Shown here: piece by piece, positions 1 through 9,198 of the stretch
How the letters are laid out: the number at the start of each line of letters is the position of its first letter
Position numbering within the stretch: the stretch's first letter is position 1
DNA from: Pseudoalteromonas sp. GCY
GTDB lineage: Bacteria > Pseudomonadota > Gammaproteobacteria > Enterobacterales > Alteromonadaceae
NCBI RefSeq assembly: GCF_016695175.1
Contig: NZ_CP068023.1
Span: 3,301,501-3,365,500 of the forward strand
Length of the DNA stretch: 64,000 nt
Direction: 5' to 3'
The notes under the pieces: model-generated
The model's database searches: none
What the model was told of the DNA's origin: nothing
Seen by the model: only the letters and a program-made list of their open reading frames with translations
Position numbers and translations under genes: made by a program

Positions 1-1035
1 CCCAGTTGCTAAATGCGCGGTCATCGCAGATTGCGTTAGCCGTATGCCTTCCATCTCACTGCCAATATCTATATCTGCCAATAAAATGATCACGGCCGTA
101 CAACTACACAAAACGATGGTATCAAAGAATACACCTAGCATTTGGATATAACCTTGGGTCACGGGGTGATTGGGAATTGGCGACGCACTTGCCGATGCGT
201 GCGGCACACTACCCGCTCCTGCCTCGTTAGAATAGAGCCCGCGCTGAATACCATTTTTGATAGCTGCGCCAAGTGCGCCAGCGCCCGCTTCTTGCAAGCC
301 AAAAGCCGAAAGCAAAATATCTTTGATCATGGCTGGGACTTGCGAGTAATTCATCACGGTAATAATAATGGCTGCAAGGACAAAGACTAATCCCATTACT
401 GGCACTACCTTTTCAGCAAATCGCGCAATCGCTTTGAAGCCACCAAGAATAATAGAGCCTGCAAGGACTGTGATCACAATACCTGAATATAAGGTTGGAA
501 TATCAAACGCATTATTGAGCGCATCGGTGATGGTATTGGTTTGCATCGCGCTAAAGGTAAATCCATATCCCAAAAACAAGCAAAAGGCGAAGCATACTGC
601 AAACGCCCGACTTCCCAATCCCATGTGAATATAATAAGCAGGACCACCTCTAAACTCACCTTGGCTATCTCGCACTTTATAGACTTGCCCAAGCACACTT
701 TCGGCAAAGCCTGCCGCCATCCCCAAAATGGCTATCATCCACATCCAAAATATCGCACCACTGCCACCAAGAGAAATTGCAACCGCAACACCTGCTAGGT
801 TACCGGTTCCAACTCGAGCTGATAACCCAGTACATAACGCTTGAAATGAACTGATTGTATTGTCATCACCCTGACTGCTGCCTCGTAACAGGCTAAACAT
901 ATGGCGAAACTTTACAACTTGTATCCCTCGCAAAAGAATAGTGAACCAAAACCCTGCAAATAGCAGGATATAAATAAGTATCTGACCTTCTCCCCACAAG
1001 AGCCCATTGATACTCTTAACTGCACTTTCAAACAT
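1..1035 (-). CDS. Sodium:alanine/glycine symporter, AGCS family (partial, C-terminus outside window)
   Basis: Reading leftwards from ATG at 1035, an open frame of 345 codons runs off the window edge. The translation is strongly hydrophobic with many membrane segments. It contains the AGCS-type segment GTGNLAGVAVA near residue 75, and later the GAGSVPHASA region typical of Na+/alanine carriers. The family imports alanine or glycine with sodium across the inner membrane. The first residues (MFESAVKSINGLLWGEG) match the usual short periplasmic start of the family. The substrate is inferred from the family only. The next gene upstream (ctlX) is transcribed the same way, but a 41-bp palindromic repeat separates the two. 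Confidence 0.9.
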   Translation of the reverse strand, partial: MFESAVKSINGLLWGEGQILIYILLFAGFWFTILLRGIQVVKFRHMFSLLRGSSQGDDNTISSFQALCTGLSARVGTGNLAGVAVAISLGGSGAIFWMWMIAILGMAAGFAESVLGQVYKVRDSQGEFRGGPAYYIHMGLGSRAFAVCFAFCLFLGYGFTFSAMQTNTITDALNNAFDIPTLYSGIVITVLAGSIILGGFKAIARFAEKVVPVMGLVFVLAAIIITVMNYSQVPAMIKDILLSAFGLQEAGAGALGAAIKNGIQRGLYSNEAGAGSVPHASASASPIPNHPVTQGYIQMLGVFFDTIVLCSCTAVIILLADIDIGSEMEGIRLTQSAMTAHLATG

Positions 1036-1070
1036 AGGCGGTTCCTGATTTATTATTATTTGCCGTTTAT

Positions 1071-1111
1071 CTAGGGCCTGTTGACCTTCTTAAAAGATAA
1101 ACAGGCCCTAG
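1071..1111. repeat. Short palindromic repeat, solo derivative of a MITE-like element
   Basis: A 12-bp arm CTAGGGCCTGTT (1071-1082) is followed by its exact complement AACAGGCCCTAG (1100-1111). The same terminal sequence bounds the 269-bp element at 55664-55932, so this looks like an internally deleted copy holding only the two ends. A TA dinucleotide lies just outside or close to each end. It sits between ctlX and the symporter gene. It could form a strong hairpin, but neither strand has a following T-run that would make it a good terminator. Confidence 0.6.
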
Positions 1112-1117
1112 TATTAT

Positions 1118-2029
1118 TTAACGGTTATTTAAATGGACTCCAGCAATCATACAACGCACCGAGCCACCTGCGGCTTCAATTGTCGGTATATCGATAGCAA
1201 CTAGCTTAGCTGACTTTTCAATGACAGCAATTTGCTCGGGCAGCAACGCCTGATAAGCCGTTGTGGAAAGCGCGAGTATGCGTCCCATACTGCCTTGTAG
1301 CTCAATCGCGTTGCCGCAAAAATGTTGGGCCTGCTGATAAGATAGCGCAATCAGGGTGTGGCCGCTTCGCGTAAAACGATTAATAAGCTGTGCCCGCTGA
1401 TATTCTGGCACCATATCTAGGCATATCATGGCGAAATCGGTGGCGACACACATTAAGACATTGGTGTGATAAACAGACACTTCATTCTTATCATAGGCAT
1501 TAAATATCTCTGCCTGTAGTCCCAACTGCTCGCAAACTTGGTTAACTAACACGGCGTTGGTGCGCTTGGATTCTACCGCATAGGCCACTTTTGCTTGATG
1601 ATCGATAACCATAGAGCCGGTGCCTTCAAGGAATATTTCTTCAGCAGTTAGATGACTATAATCATTGATGTTTGCCACCCGATAGTGGGCACTCAGAAAA
1701 TCGATAATATCGCGACGGATCTCCAATCGTCGATTCAAGGCATACATAGGATAAATAGTTAATTGACCATCGCTATGAGTCGAAAACCAATTATTTGGAA
1801 AGACCGAGTCTGGCGTGTCTGTGGAGGTATCTTCAAATAAGTGCACTTTCACACCAGCCAATTCTAACGCTTGCACGGCGTTACTGACCTCAACATAGGC
1901 TCTGTTGTTAGGATTGTTTTCACTGCAAGCTTGCTGAAACGCGTTATCTTGCATGGTTTGCGGATTCGAAGTGAAATGGTGTGGGCGGATCATCACCACC
2001 GCTCGTGGTGCTTGAAATATTGTTGTCAT
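1118..2029 (-). CDS. ctlX: CtlX-type amidinotransferase-fold hydrolase (citrulline/arginine-like substrate)
   Basis: A 303-residue protein of the arginine deiminase/dimethylargininase (amidinotransferase) fold. Family hallmarks are visible: VFPNNWFS near residue 77, EGTGSMVID near 135, the catalytic His in YHTNVLM (H188) and the nucleophilic Cys in GSVRCM (C293). Members hydrolyse guanidino or ureido compounds; the CtlX group is linked to citrulline use. The open frame extends 57 residues further upstream, but that stretch has no family similarity, and homologues start at MTTIFQAPRA, so ATG at 2029 is chosen. The substrate is not provable from sequence. It is transcribed towards the alanine symporter gene, which may reflect shared amino-acid use. 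Confidence 0.8.
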   Translation of the reverse strand: MTTIFQAPRAVVMIRPHHFTSNPQTMQDNAFQQACSENNPNNRAYVEVSNAVQALELAGVKVHLFEDTSTDTPDSVFPNNWFSTHSDGQLTIYPMYALNRRLEIRRDIIDFLSAHYRVANINDYSHLTAEEIFLEGTGSMVIDHQAKVAYAVESKRTNAVLVNQVCEQLGLQAEIFNAYDKNEVSVYHTNVLMCVATDFAMICLDMVPEYQRAQLINRFTRSGHTLIALSYQQAQHFCGNAIELQGSMGRILALSTTAYQALLPEQIAVIEKSAKLVAIDIPTIEAAGGSVRCMIAGVHLNNR

Positions 2030-2216
2030 ACTGCACTCATTATTTGATTTGGGCGTTGTCTTACACAATATCAGTGTAACCACACCATAAGACGATTTAA
2101 ATGCCAAAATCTTATACAATTCGTGTAATTTTCTATCAATTTTACCAAGTGAATTACACAAATAGAGCACGCCAAAATCAACCATAACACCTTTCAACAC
2201 TTAACCTATTTTGCTG

Positions 2217-3335
2217 CTAAATAATATTGTCCCCTTCTTCTGGGCTTCGAGCGCGCTCTGCTTGTTCTCTGATCTCATCCGCATCGCTACTCACATCGTC
2301 AATATCCGCATCTACTGCACTTGTTGTGGTTTTATTCTTTTGTTTCACAGGCGTTCCACTACTACTACTACTCAAATTACTAGTCGCTTCTTTGGTTGTT
2401 CCTTGTGTTTCAGTATTTGCAGCTATGATTATCCGCTCTCTAGCATCGTCAGGCATGCTTATACCGTGTTCTGTAAAGCAATTAACGGTTTCTCGCATGA
2501 GTTGAGACGCCACTTTTATCGGGCTATGTTGTTCGCTATTGACCCAAAAATAAAAGGTAAGATTGATAGTCGCGGAACCTAATGCTTCAAGTAGAACCTG
2601 AGGTGGCGGGTCGTTTAAAACCGCGCTTTGTTCTTTAAGTAAGTCAATTGCAATTTGCTGCGTCAGGCGAATATCGTTGTCATAACCAATACCTATCTTA
2701 AAGTGTCCACGTGTTTTTGGATTGGCAGTAAAGTTTTTAATCACATTCTTGTAGACGGTAGCATTGGGTATTTGAATGTGATTGCCATCATAATCAACTA
2801 AGGTTGTTGCGCGGGCGGTGACCTTTTTAACGATACCTAAACGGTTATCCACTTCAATAACGTCATCAATTCTAAACGGGCGTTGGACACTAAGTAACAT
2901 ACTCGAAATAAAGTTCTCGGCGATATCACGAAACGCAAACCCAAGAATAAGACCGACAAGTCCGGTGCCACTCATTACTGCGATGGCAAACTCACTCAAC
3001 CCTGCCAAACGCAAAAAGATATAAATACCAAAGAATATGACTAACACGCTGATAAAACGGCGAGTGACTAAATGCAATAATCGACTTTTACTGACATAAC
3101 CTATGGGTTTAATCAAAAGATAAGAGATTGGCCGTGCTAAATAATAACAAAGCACAATAACCACAACCCCCAACGCCAGAGCAGGTAATAATTGCCATGC
3201 GGTTTGTAAAAAGTGCACAACCTGTGCGCTTAAACTTAGCGTATCTGATGTGCTCACGGCTTCAGTCGCTTCGCGAGAAGCTGCCGTCTGAATCATATTA
3301 ATCATTTGATTTTTAATAAGATTATTGATTTCCAT
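2217..3335 (-). CDS. Small-conductance mechanosensitive channel family protein (MscS-like)
   Basis: A 372-residue MscS-domain protein that would release solutes on hypo-osmotic shock. Hydrophobic segments lie near residues 48-70, 90-110 and 113-140. The last leads into the pore-lining, Gly/Ala-rich helix (GTGLVGLILGFAFRD) followed by the conserved NFISSMLLSVQRPFRIDD turn. A cytoplasmic beta domain occupies about 160-290. The last 70 residues are low-complexity, Ser/Thr- and acid-rich, which is an unusual tail compared with the 286-residue E. coli MscS. It lies divergent from the yihY-family gene with a 134-bp shared upstream region. Confidence 0.88.
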   Translation of the reverse strand: MEINNLIKNQMINMIQTAASREATEAVSTSDTLSLSAQVVHFLQTAWQLLPALALGVVVIVLCYYLARPISYLLIKPIGYVSKSRLLHLVTRRFISVLVIFFGIYIFLRLAGLSEFAIAVMSGTGLVGLILGFAFRDIAENFISSMLLSVQRPFRIDDVIEVDNRLGIVKKVTARATTLVDYDGNHIQIPNATVYKNVIKNFTANPKTRGHFKIGIGYDNDIRLTQQIAIDLLKEQSAVLNDPPPQVLLEALGSATINLTFYFWVNSEQHSPIKVASQLMRETVNCFTEHGISMPDDARERIIIAANTETQGTTKEATSNLSSSSSGTPVKQKNKTTTSAVDADIDDVSSDADEIREQAERARSPEEGDNII

Positions 3336-3469
3336 ATTGCACTCTTCAGTTTTTTATTGACAAGATCACGAGTTGATTAGTAGCAAATATAACGCCAAGC
3401 AAGATTGGCAGACCTTTTGCTGTATATCACTTTAGCTCAACAGGCTCAGAATTGATTTAGGAAAAACCA

Positions 3470-4435
3470 ATGGCAGCTCATAAACATGGCTTTAATGCAG
3501 ACAGACCAAGTGATATTCCAGCACTCGGTTGGTGGGATGTCAGTAAACGGCTATATCACAGCTTATCCCAAGATAATTTATCCTTGGTTGCCGCTGGGGT
3601 GGCATTTTATGCCCTGTTGGCAATATTTCCCGCGTTAGCGGCCGTTGTTTCTATCTATGCCTATTTTTCTTCTCCTGCAGAAATGGTTGATCAGCTACTG
3701 CCGCTCATTGATCTCTTACCACCATCCAGTCAAGAAATTATGTTACAACAACTCAAAGCGCTCACTCAAAAATCGCAGGCAAGCCTAAGTCTAGGTGCTA
3801 TTTTTACCCTCTTTTTAACAATATGGAGCAGCAGTAAAGGCTGCCAAGCACTTATTACAGCCTGTAACATTACTTATCATGAGCACAATAAAAGGCAGTT
3901 TTTGCAAGCGCTAGTGGTACGCTTTTTGTTTTCTATGGGGGCGATTTTCGTCGCGATTGTGGCGTTGTCTATTATCGGAATTTTACCGATTGTGCTTAAC
4001 CTCGTAGGATTTACCACAGCACTCGATTCGATAATCCAGCTAATCACTTGGTCTATTTTAGCAACGCTATTTCACTTTTCTTTGGCGTTTGTTTATCGTT
4101 ATGCACCTCACCGCAGAGCCGCAAAATGGCGCTGGATAACACTCGGTTCGTTTACCGCAACCAGTTTATGGATCTTGGCGTCATTGGGATTTTCATATTA
4201 TGTCGCGCAATTCGCTTCTTACAATGAAACTTATGGCTCATTGGGAGGCGTTGTCATTATGATGATGTGGTTATACTTAAGCGCATACATCATTATTTTT
4301 GGTGCCGCACTAAATGCCAGTACTGAACTACAAACTTTAAAAGATAGTACCGTTGGCCCTGAGAAAGAGAGAGGACAACGAGGCGCATTTGTGGCTGATA
4401 ATTTAACGACAAGACAACGTCAAGAAAAGCAATAA
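3470..4435 (+). CDS. YihY/virulence factor BrkB family inner-membrane protein
   Basis: A 321-residue membrane protein of the YihY/BrkB family (formerly mislabelled ribonuclease BN). It has about six hydrophobic helices. Family segments visible are AAGVAFYALLAIFPALAA near residue 42, WSSSKGCQALITACNITY near 125 and YGSLGGVVIMMMWLY near 255. The cellular role of the family is unsettled. The ATG at 3470 is preceded by a GGAAAAA purine stretch. The gene converges on the M17 peptidase gene, and a shared hairpin terminator lies between them. Confidence 0.88.
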   Translation: MAAHKHGFNADRPSDIPALGWWDVSKRLYHSLSQDNLSLVAAGVAFYALLAIFPALAAVVSIYAYFSSPAEMVDQLLPLIDLLPPSSQEIMLQQLKALTQKSQASLSLGAIFTLFLTIWSSSKGCQALITACNITYHEHNKRQFLQALVVRFLFSMGAIFVAIVALSIIGILPIVLNLVGFTTALDSIIQLITWSILATLFHFSLAFVYRYAPHRRAAKWRWITLGSFTATSLWILASLGFSYYVAQFASYNETYGSLGGVVIMMMWLYLSAYIIIFGAALNASTELQTLKDSTVGPEKERGQRGAFVADNLTTRQRQEKQ

Positions 4436-4463
4436 CGATGCGTGGAATGGATTGTAGACATAA

Positions 4464-4489
4464 AAAAGGAAGCAAATTCGCTCCCTTTT
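4464..4489. terminator. Bidirectional Rho-independent terminator
   Basis: Inverted repeat AAAAGGAAGC / GCTCCCTTTT with one mismatch and a 6-nt loop. It is flanked by A-runs on the left and T-runs on the right, so it can end transcription from both convergent genes (the YihY-family gene and the M17 peptidase). Confidence 0.75.
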
Positions 4490-4508
4490 AAACACCTATC
4501 TAGATAGC

Positions 4509-6041
4509 TTAGATGCAATACCGAGCAAACAAGCTTGCAACGGTTGCAGCGGTTGGTTTGCCATGCTGCCAGTCGCCACCTTCAACGCCGCTACCTGCAA
4601 TATCCATATGTACATATGGAATTGGCAATTCTGCATTACAACCGTGCTTGTCTAAACCACCAACAATTGCCAAAAATGCCATTGGGAATTGGTGACCACG
4701 AGCGGTAACCGCCGATGGTGCGTTGTTGCTCGATAGCACATCATCCGCAAGGGTGCGTGGTTTTACAAAGTCATAGTCTTCGCGTCGGCTACGCGATACT
4801 TCCGCGCAGTCTGCCCATAGGTCGCCTATATCTGCAATCTTGCGAGATACTTGTGCAGCTCGCGCAGGACCATTCTCAACATAGGCACTGTAAGGACCCA
4901 TGGCGCGCGCCGCATGACCAGTCAGTGTTGCAACCGTAAAGATCTCAGGGTTTTTCTCACCCAGTGCTAAGTCTTTCGCTTCGCTGAGTAAGTCACCCAT
5001 CGCCAAGCGACCTTCCGCATCGGTGTTACCAATACGAACGCGAACGCCTTCTCTGCTCTCAATGATTTCATCTGGCACGAAACAGTCAGAACCAATCGAG
5101 TTACGAACCACTGCAAGGTAAGCAATTACCTTAATACCTTTTGGCTTGTACTTAGCAACCGCTTCCATAAAACCAACCACTGACGCCGCACCGCCTTTAT
5201 CACGGCTCATGCCCGCCATAAAACCGCCTACTTTGAGGTCTGCACCGCCGGTATCGTATACAAGACCTTTACCAACAAAGATAAGGGTACGTTCAACGTC
5301 ACCTTCAGGCTCGTATGCCATTTTTACAACACGAGGATGGTGACGCTCAACGGCGTAAGAGGCACGCGCTACCGTGCTTAAGAGTGGATATTGCTCATCC
5401 ATAACTTTACGATCAGCGATAACCTCAACATTTACCGCTGAACCTTGAAATAGCTCAACACAGTAGTCAGCAAAACGAGGTGGTGCCATACGCTCAGGTT
5501 CTGTACCACACAGATCGCGCGCAGCGTATTGGCCTGCAGCGATTGCGCTCAGTTGATCGCAGCATTGTGCTGACGCTTCAAAAACATAAATCGCTTCGAT
5601 TGGTTCAATCGCTTCGCCACGGTACTCACGTGCTTCTAATGGCTGCCATAAGCCTTGGCAAGCACCTAAAAAGCTGACTGCACGCGCATTTTCGTAACGA
5701 GCATCGGCAGGCACATTTACAACAGCAAGCACAGGTTTTACCGCACCAGCCGCTTTCGCTTCTAAAATACCAGCCTTTGCCGCTTCAAAATAACGACGAA
5801 CGTCATCGTAATCTCTGTCTAGTGGTCCGGTTGGCGCAATCACCAAACGCTTGCCTGGTACTTTTTCTGAAACAAGCAGGCTTGCCTTTTGTGCAATGCG
5901 CGCATCCACAGCTAAAAATGGTGCAGCAACGTCGTCAAGCTCTGCACTGCCAAGGTTTTGAATATCATGAGTAACAACAACGATAGCATCTGCATCGCTT
6001 TCAAATAGGGTGTTACAAGGTAATGCGATTGGAAAAGACAT
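4509..6041 (-). CDS. M17 family (leucyl aminopeptidase-like) metallopeptidase
   Basis: A 510-residue cytosolic peptidase of family M17. The C-terminal catalytic domain shows the metal/substrate loop VGKGLVYDTGGADLKVGG (near residue 255), DKGGAASV, and the signature NTDAEGRLAMGDLL (near 338), which holds the two-metal ligands Asp and Glu and the nearby Arg. The N-terminal third is the poorly conserved macro-like domain. The loop reads YDTGGADLK rather than the FDSGGISLK of classical PepA, placing it in a divergent PepA-like branch. Function is removal of N-terminal amino acids in peptide turnover. It is followed by a terminator shared with the convergent upstream gene. Confidence 0.9.
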   Translation of the reverse strand: MSFPIALPCNTLFESDADAIVVVTHDIQNLGSAELDDVAAPFLAVDARIAQKASLLVSEKVPGKRLVIAPTGPLDRDYDDVRRYFEAAKAGILEAKAAGAVKPVLAVVNVPADARYENARAVSFLGACQGLWQPLEAREYRGEAIEPIEAIYVFEASAQCCDQLSAIAAGQYAARDLCGTEPERMAPPRFADYCVELFQGSAVNVEVIADRKVMDEQYPLLSTVARASYAVERHHPRVVKMAYEPEGDVERTLIFVGKGLVYDTGGADLKVGGFMAGMSRDKGGAASVVGFMEAVAKYKPKGIKVIAYLAVVRNSIGSDCFVPDEIIESREGVRVRIGNTDAEGRLAMGDLLSEAKDLALGEKNPEIFTVATLTGHAARAMGPYSAYVENGPARAAQVSRKIADIGDLWADCAEVSRSRREDYDFVKPRTLADDVLSSNNAPSAVTARGHQFPMAFLAIVGGLDKHGCNAELPIPYVHMDIAGSGVEGGDWQHGKPTAATVASLFARYCI

Positions 6042-6110
6042 AAAAACGGCCCTTTTCTATATTAGAATTAGGGCCGACTATAGGTGATTTGTGGTCAAGT
6101 TCCAAGGGAA

Positions 6111-7796
6111 CTACGACATATCACGGGCTTCATCTGGTTTCGCTTTGGTTTTGCTGATCACAGACCAAGCTTCTAACATCACCAAAATACTGACCACCAG
6201 CACGATAACGTCAAGCACAACCAACAGCCAATTGCCTTTTTGATAGTATTCACCTAGCTTGATCACTCCGGCAAAAAACGCCATCACCAGCACAAATACC
6301 ATAGGGATCAAGGTGTACTTAGCGGGACGCCCTAGTTTAATAAGATACACAGAGATAACCAACAAGGTTAAGCTTGCCAAGATTTGGTTGGTTGAACCAA
6401 ACAGCGGCCAAATCACCATACCACCACTACCCGATGCACCACCAGCGCCGAAAGCAAGTAGCAAACAACATGCAACGGCCAATAAAGTCGCGATGATACC
6501 GTTGTTCAGGAACTTAATGTTATAGATCTCGCCCCACTCTTGAATAATATAACGCTGAAGTCTAACGCCAGAATCCATAGTAGTACCAGCAAAAAGTACA
6601 ACCATAACGGCAAGTAGGGTTGATGCGATTTCGACTGGTAATCCCCAACCTGTACTAATCAGATTAGAGCCACCGTTAATAAAGGCTGATACACTGCCAG
6701 CACCAAGATGACTATAAATTTCGTGCCACTCTTCAGGTGATACTGCGAGCATCACACCACTGACGGCGACCAAGGTGATAAGTGCAAGAGAGCCTTCACC
6801 AACTGCACCTAAGTAGCCGACAAAACGACCGTCTTTTTCTTTGTCTAGTTGTTTTGAACTCGTTCCCGACGAAACAATACCGTGGAAACCAGATACCGCA
6901 CCACAAGCTATGGTCACGAATAACAGGGGTATGATACTTGGAGTATTCTCCACCGTTTGGGTATTAAACGCAGGCGCGGTGATATCTGGCATCACCACAA
7001 ATACTGCACCATAAAGCAGGATCAATCCCACTAACAGCTGCATACCATTAATAAAGTCACGAGGTTGTAACAGCATCCAAACCGGTAACAATGACGCCAC
7101 GGCGGCATAGATAAACAAAATGATGATCCAGTTGGCTTTGTCGCTTAGACCAAACATTTCGGTTGGTAAGGTAATCGGCATACTACTGCCCATATAAATG
7201 GTCGCGTAGAGCACAATAACCCCGATAATACAGAGTGGTACTAGTGGCACTTTTCGTTTCAGCAACTGGCCGATGATAAGCGCCACGACGATAGCAGACC
7301 AAGCGGGGAATACCGCATTTGGGTTACCTACGAAGGAATTTGCTATCACCACGCCGAACACGGCATTTACCATGAGCAGTACAAGGAAGACCACTATCAT
7401 AAACAATGAACGCGTGCGCTTGCCAATTACGCTTTCAGACAACGCGCCCATCGACTTGCCTTTATGGCGAGCACTTGCCCACAGCGCGCCCATATCATGG
7501 ACACCCGCAAAGAATATGGTACCGAATACAACCCAAAGCACTGCAGGCACCCAGCCCCAATAAACAGCGATAGCTGGACCTACAATTGGTGCAGCGCCTG
7601 CGACTGAAGTAAAGTGATGCCCCCACAATACCACTTTGTTGGTGGGAACATAATCTACGCCATCCTCAAGCTCATGAGCCGGCGTGACAAAGTTGTCATC
7701 CATTTTAAATATTTTTTCAGCAATAAATTTGGAATAGACAAACCATCCAAATAACATCCCTATGATGCCGAAGAGTACGATCATTATGGATTGCAT
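6111..7796 (-). CDS. cstA: CstA-family carbon starvation/pyruvate or peptide transporter
   Basis: A 561-residue polytopic membrane protein with roughly 15 hydrophobic segments. Typical CstA features are the early WGHHFTSVAGAAPIVGPA stretch (near residue 59), the GVHDMGALWASARHKG loop, and GFHGIVSSGTSSKQL near 305. The family includes E. coli CstA and the pyruvate importer BtsT; at about 560 residues this is shorter than the roughly 700-residue enterobacterial proteins. The start ATG at 7796 has a GAGG ribosome site 9 bases upstream. The exact substrate (peptide versus pyruvate) cannot be decided from sequence. Confidence 0.85.
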   Translation of the reverse strand: MQSIMIVLFGIIGMLFGWFVYSKFIAEKIFKMDDNFVTPAHELEDGVDYVPTNKVVLWGHHFTSVAGAAPIVGPAIAVYWGWVPAVLWVVFGTIFFAGVHDMGALWASARHKGKSMGALSESVIGKRTRSLFMIVVFLVLLMVNAVFGVVIANSFVGNPNAVFPAWSAIVVALIIGQLLKRKVPLVPLCIIGVIVLYATIYMGSSMPITLPTEMFGLSDKANWIIILFIYAAVASLLPVWMLLQPRDFINGMQLLVGLILLYGAVFVVMPDITAPAFNTQTVENTPSIIPLLFVTIACGAVSGFHGIVSSGTSSKQLDKEKDGRFVGYLGAVGEGSLALITLVAVSGVMLAVSPEEWHEIYSHLGAGSVSAFINGGSNLISTGWGLPVEIASTLLAVMVVLFAGTTMDSGVRLQRYIIQEWGEIYNIKFLNNGIIATLLAVACCLLLAFGAGGASGSGGMVIWPLFGSTNQILASLTLLVISVYLIKLGRPAKYTLIPMVFVLVMAFFAGVIKLGEYYQKGNWLLVVLDVIVLVVSILVMLEAWSVISKTKAKPDEARDMS

Positions 7797-7921
7797 AATG
7801 CTTACCTCTTGTTGTTGTTTTAATTACACGCAGTTGGCGTGGTTAGTTTGTTGCACGACAACTTCGAAGCTAGCACAAATTAAACTTATTGCAGTTATCT
7901 TTTAGTCTAGGTAGGTCAGAA

Positions 7922-8977
7922 TTAGCCATCAAAAAGTCCCAGTTGAGCTTGTGTGTTAGACTTTTCATTTAGCCCTAAGTGCAAGCCCACGAGGCGCACA
8001 GGTTTAAACTTTTGTCGTGACATTGCTTCAATCAATAATTCCTCGAAAATGGGCAAATCAATATGCTGGTATTGGCATTCTTTGGTAGTTTGGGTGAAAT
8101 CGTAAAACTTCACTTTAACACCAAGCTTATTAAAGCCACGTTGCAAATAAGGCTGTGCTCGGCGAGTCAATTCAGGTAACAACTTTTCTTTTATGACTTG
8201 CTTTAAGGTATCAAGGTCAAGCGTGTCTTCTGCAAATGTGGTTTCAACGCCTATCGATTTACGCACTCTGTCGGTCTCAACTCGGCGCTCATCAATACCT
8301 TGGCAACGCCGCCATAATACAGCGCCAAACTTGCCAAATGACTGGCGTAACTGAGTTTCAGACAGTGCCTTAATATCTCGGCCATACTCAAGTCCCATGG
8401 CTAGCAAACGCTGTTGAGTCACTTTACCTACACCTGGAATTTTTTTAAGGGGTAACGCATCAATAAAAGCGCTCACTTGGTGAGGCGGGATCACACACTG
8501 ACCATTAGGCTTGTTTTCATCGCTGGCAATTTTGGCTAAAAACTTGATTGGCGCAATTCCCGCTGAAGCCGTAAGGCCCGTTTCTGCAAATATATCCGCT
8601 CGTATCTGCTCGGCGATAAGCGTTGCACTGCCATTACATTGCTGACACTCAGTGACATCTAGATAGGCTTCATCCAGAGACAGTGGCTCAATTAGCTCAG
8701 TATAGCGGGCAAAAATAGTTCTAATTTGTTGCGATATTGCCTTATAGACCTCCATTCTCCCCGGTACAATCACCAGCTGAGGGCAGAGTTTTTTCGCTTG
8801 ATAATTCGACATGGCCGAGCGCACCCCATATTGCCGAGCAATATAGTTTGCCGTGGATAGCACCCCGCGATGGCTACGACCACCAATCGCCATCGGCACC
8901 TTTGCAAGCTCGGGGTTATCGCGCATTTCTACCGATGCATAGAACGCGTCCATATCAATATGAATAAATTTACGCAC
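7922..8977 (-). CDS. dinB: DNA polymerase IV (Y-family, error-prone)
   Basis: Encodes a Y-family translesion polymerase of 351 residues. Visible are the N-terminal HIDMDAFYASVE catalytic aspartate motif, SLDEAYLDVT with the second catalytic Asp/Glu pair, the ASAGIAPIKFLAKIASD segment and the helix-hairpin-helix KIPGVGKV. The open frame continues upstream to 9046, but the homologous protein begins (M/V)RKFIHIDMD. I therefore take the GTG at 8977. The longer reading would place the LexA operator (8987-9002) inside coding sequence. The protein ends QAQLGLFDG, close to the beta-clamp-binding motif of the family. SOS induction is expected. Confidence 0.93.
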   Translation of the reverse strand: MRKFIHIDMDAFYASVEMRDNPELAKVPMAIGGRSHRGVLSTANYIARQYGVRSAMSNYQAKKLCPQLVIVPGRMEVYKAISQQIRTIFARYTELIEPLSLDEAYLDVTECQQCNGSATLIAEQIRADIFAETGLTASAGIAPIKFLAKIASDENKPNGQCVIPPHQVSAFIDALPLKKIPGVGKVTQQRLLAMGLEYGRDIKALSETQLRQSFGKFGAVLWRRCQGIDERRVETDRVRKSIGVETTFAEDTLDLDTLKQVIKEKLLPELTRRAQPYLQRGFNKLGVKVKFYDFTQTTKECQYQHIDLPIFEELLIEAMSRQKFKPVRLVGLHLGLNEKSNTQAQLGLFDG

Positions 8978-8986
8978 GTTAAAACA

Positions 8987-9002
8987 CTGTCTATATAAAC
9001 AG
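8987..9002 (-). promoter_or_regulatory. LexA operator (SOS box) of dinB
   Basis: The 16-mer CTGTCTATATAAACAG fits the gammaproteobacterial LexA consensus CTGT-N8-ACAG exactly. It lies within a longer palindrome (CACTGT...ACAGTG) 9 bases upstream of the dinB GTG start. The AT-rich centre TATATA may double as the -10 region. Confidence 0.9.
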
Positions 9003-9198
9003 TGTTTATTATGTGCTAATTTTCCAACTGTTGCAATCTTGAACATAGGCCTTAGTGTTCTGGGCTATACTTGTGTGGATGTCTGTTGCAAGTTGCACTG
9101 CAAAACAGAGATAATGCTAACAATATCAATACAGTTCAAAGTACTAAATCCGTTACTTTGGCTATATTTAATCATTCAGCAATCAATCAGGAGCCTGC

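Noticed and set aside
8978..9046. Upstream extension of the dinB frame to an ATG at 9046
   Set aside because: It would translate the LexA operator and adds 23 residues absent from homologues.
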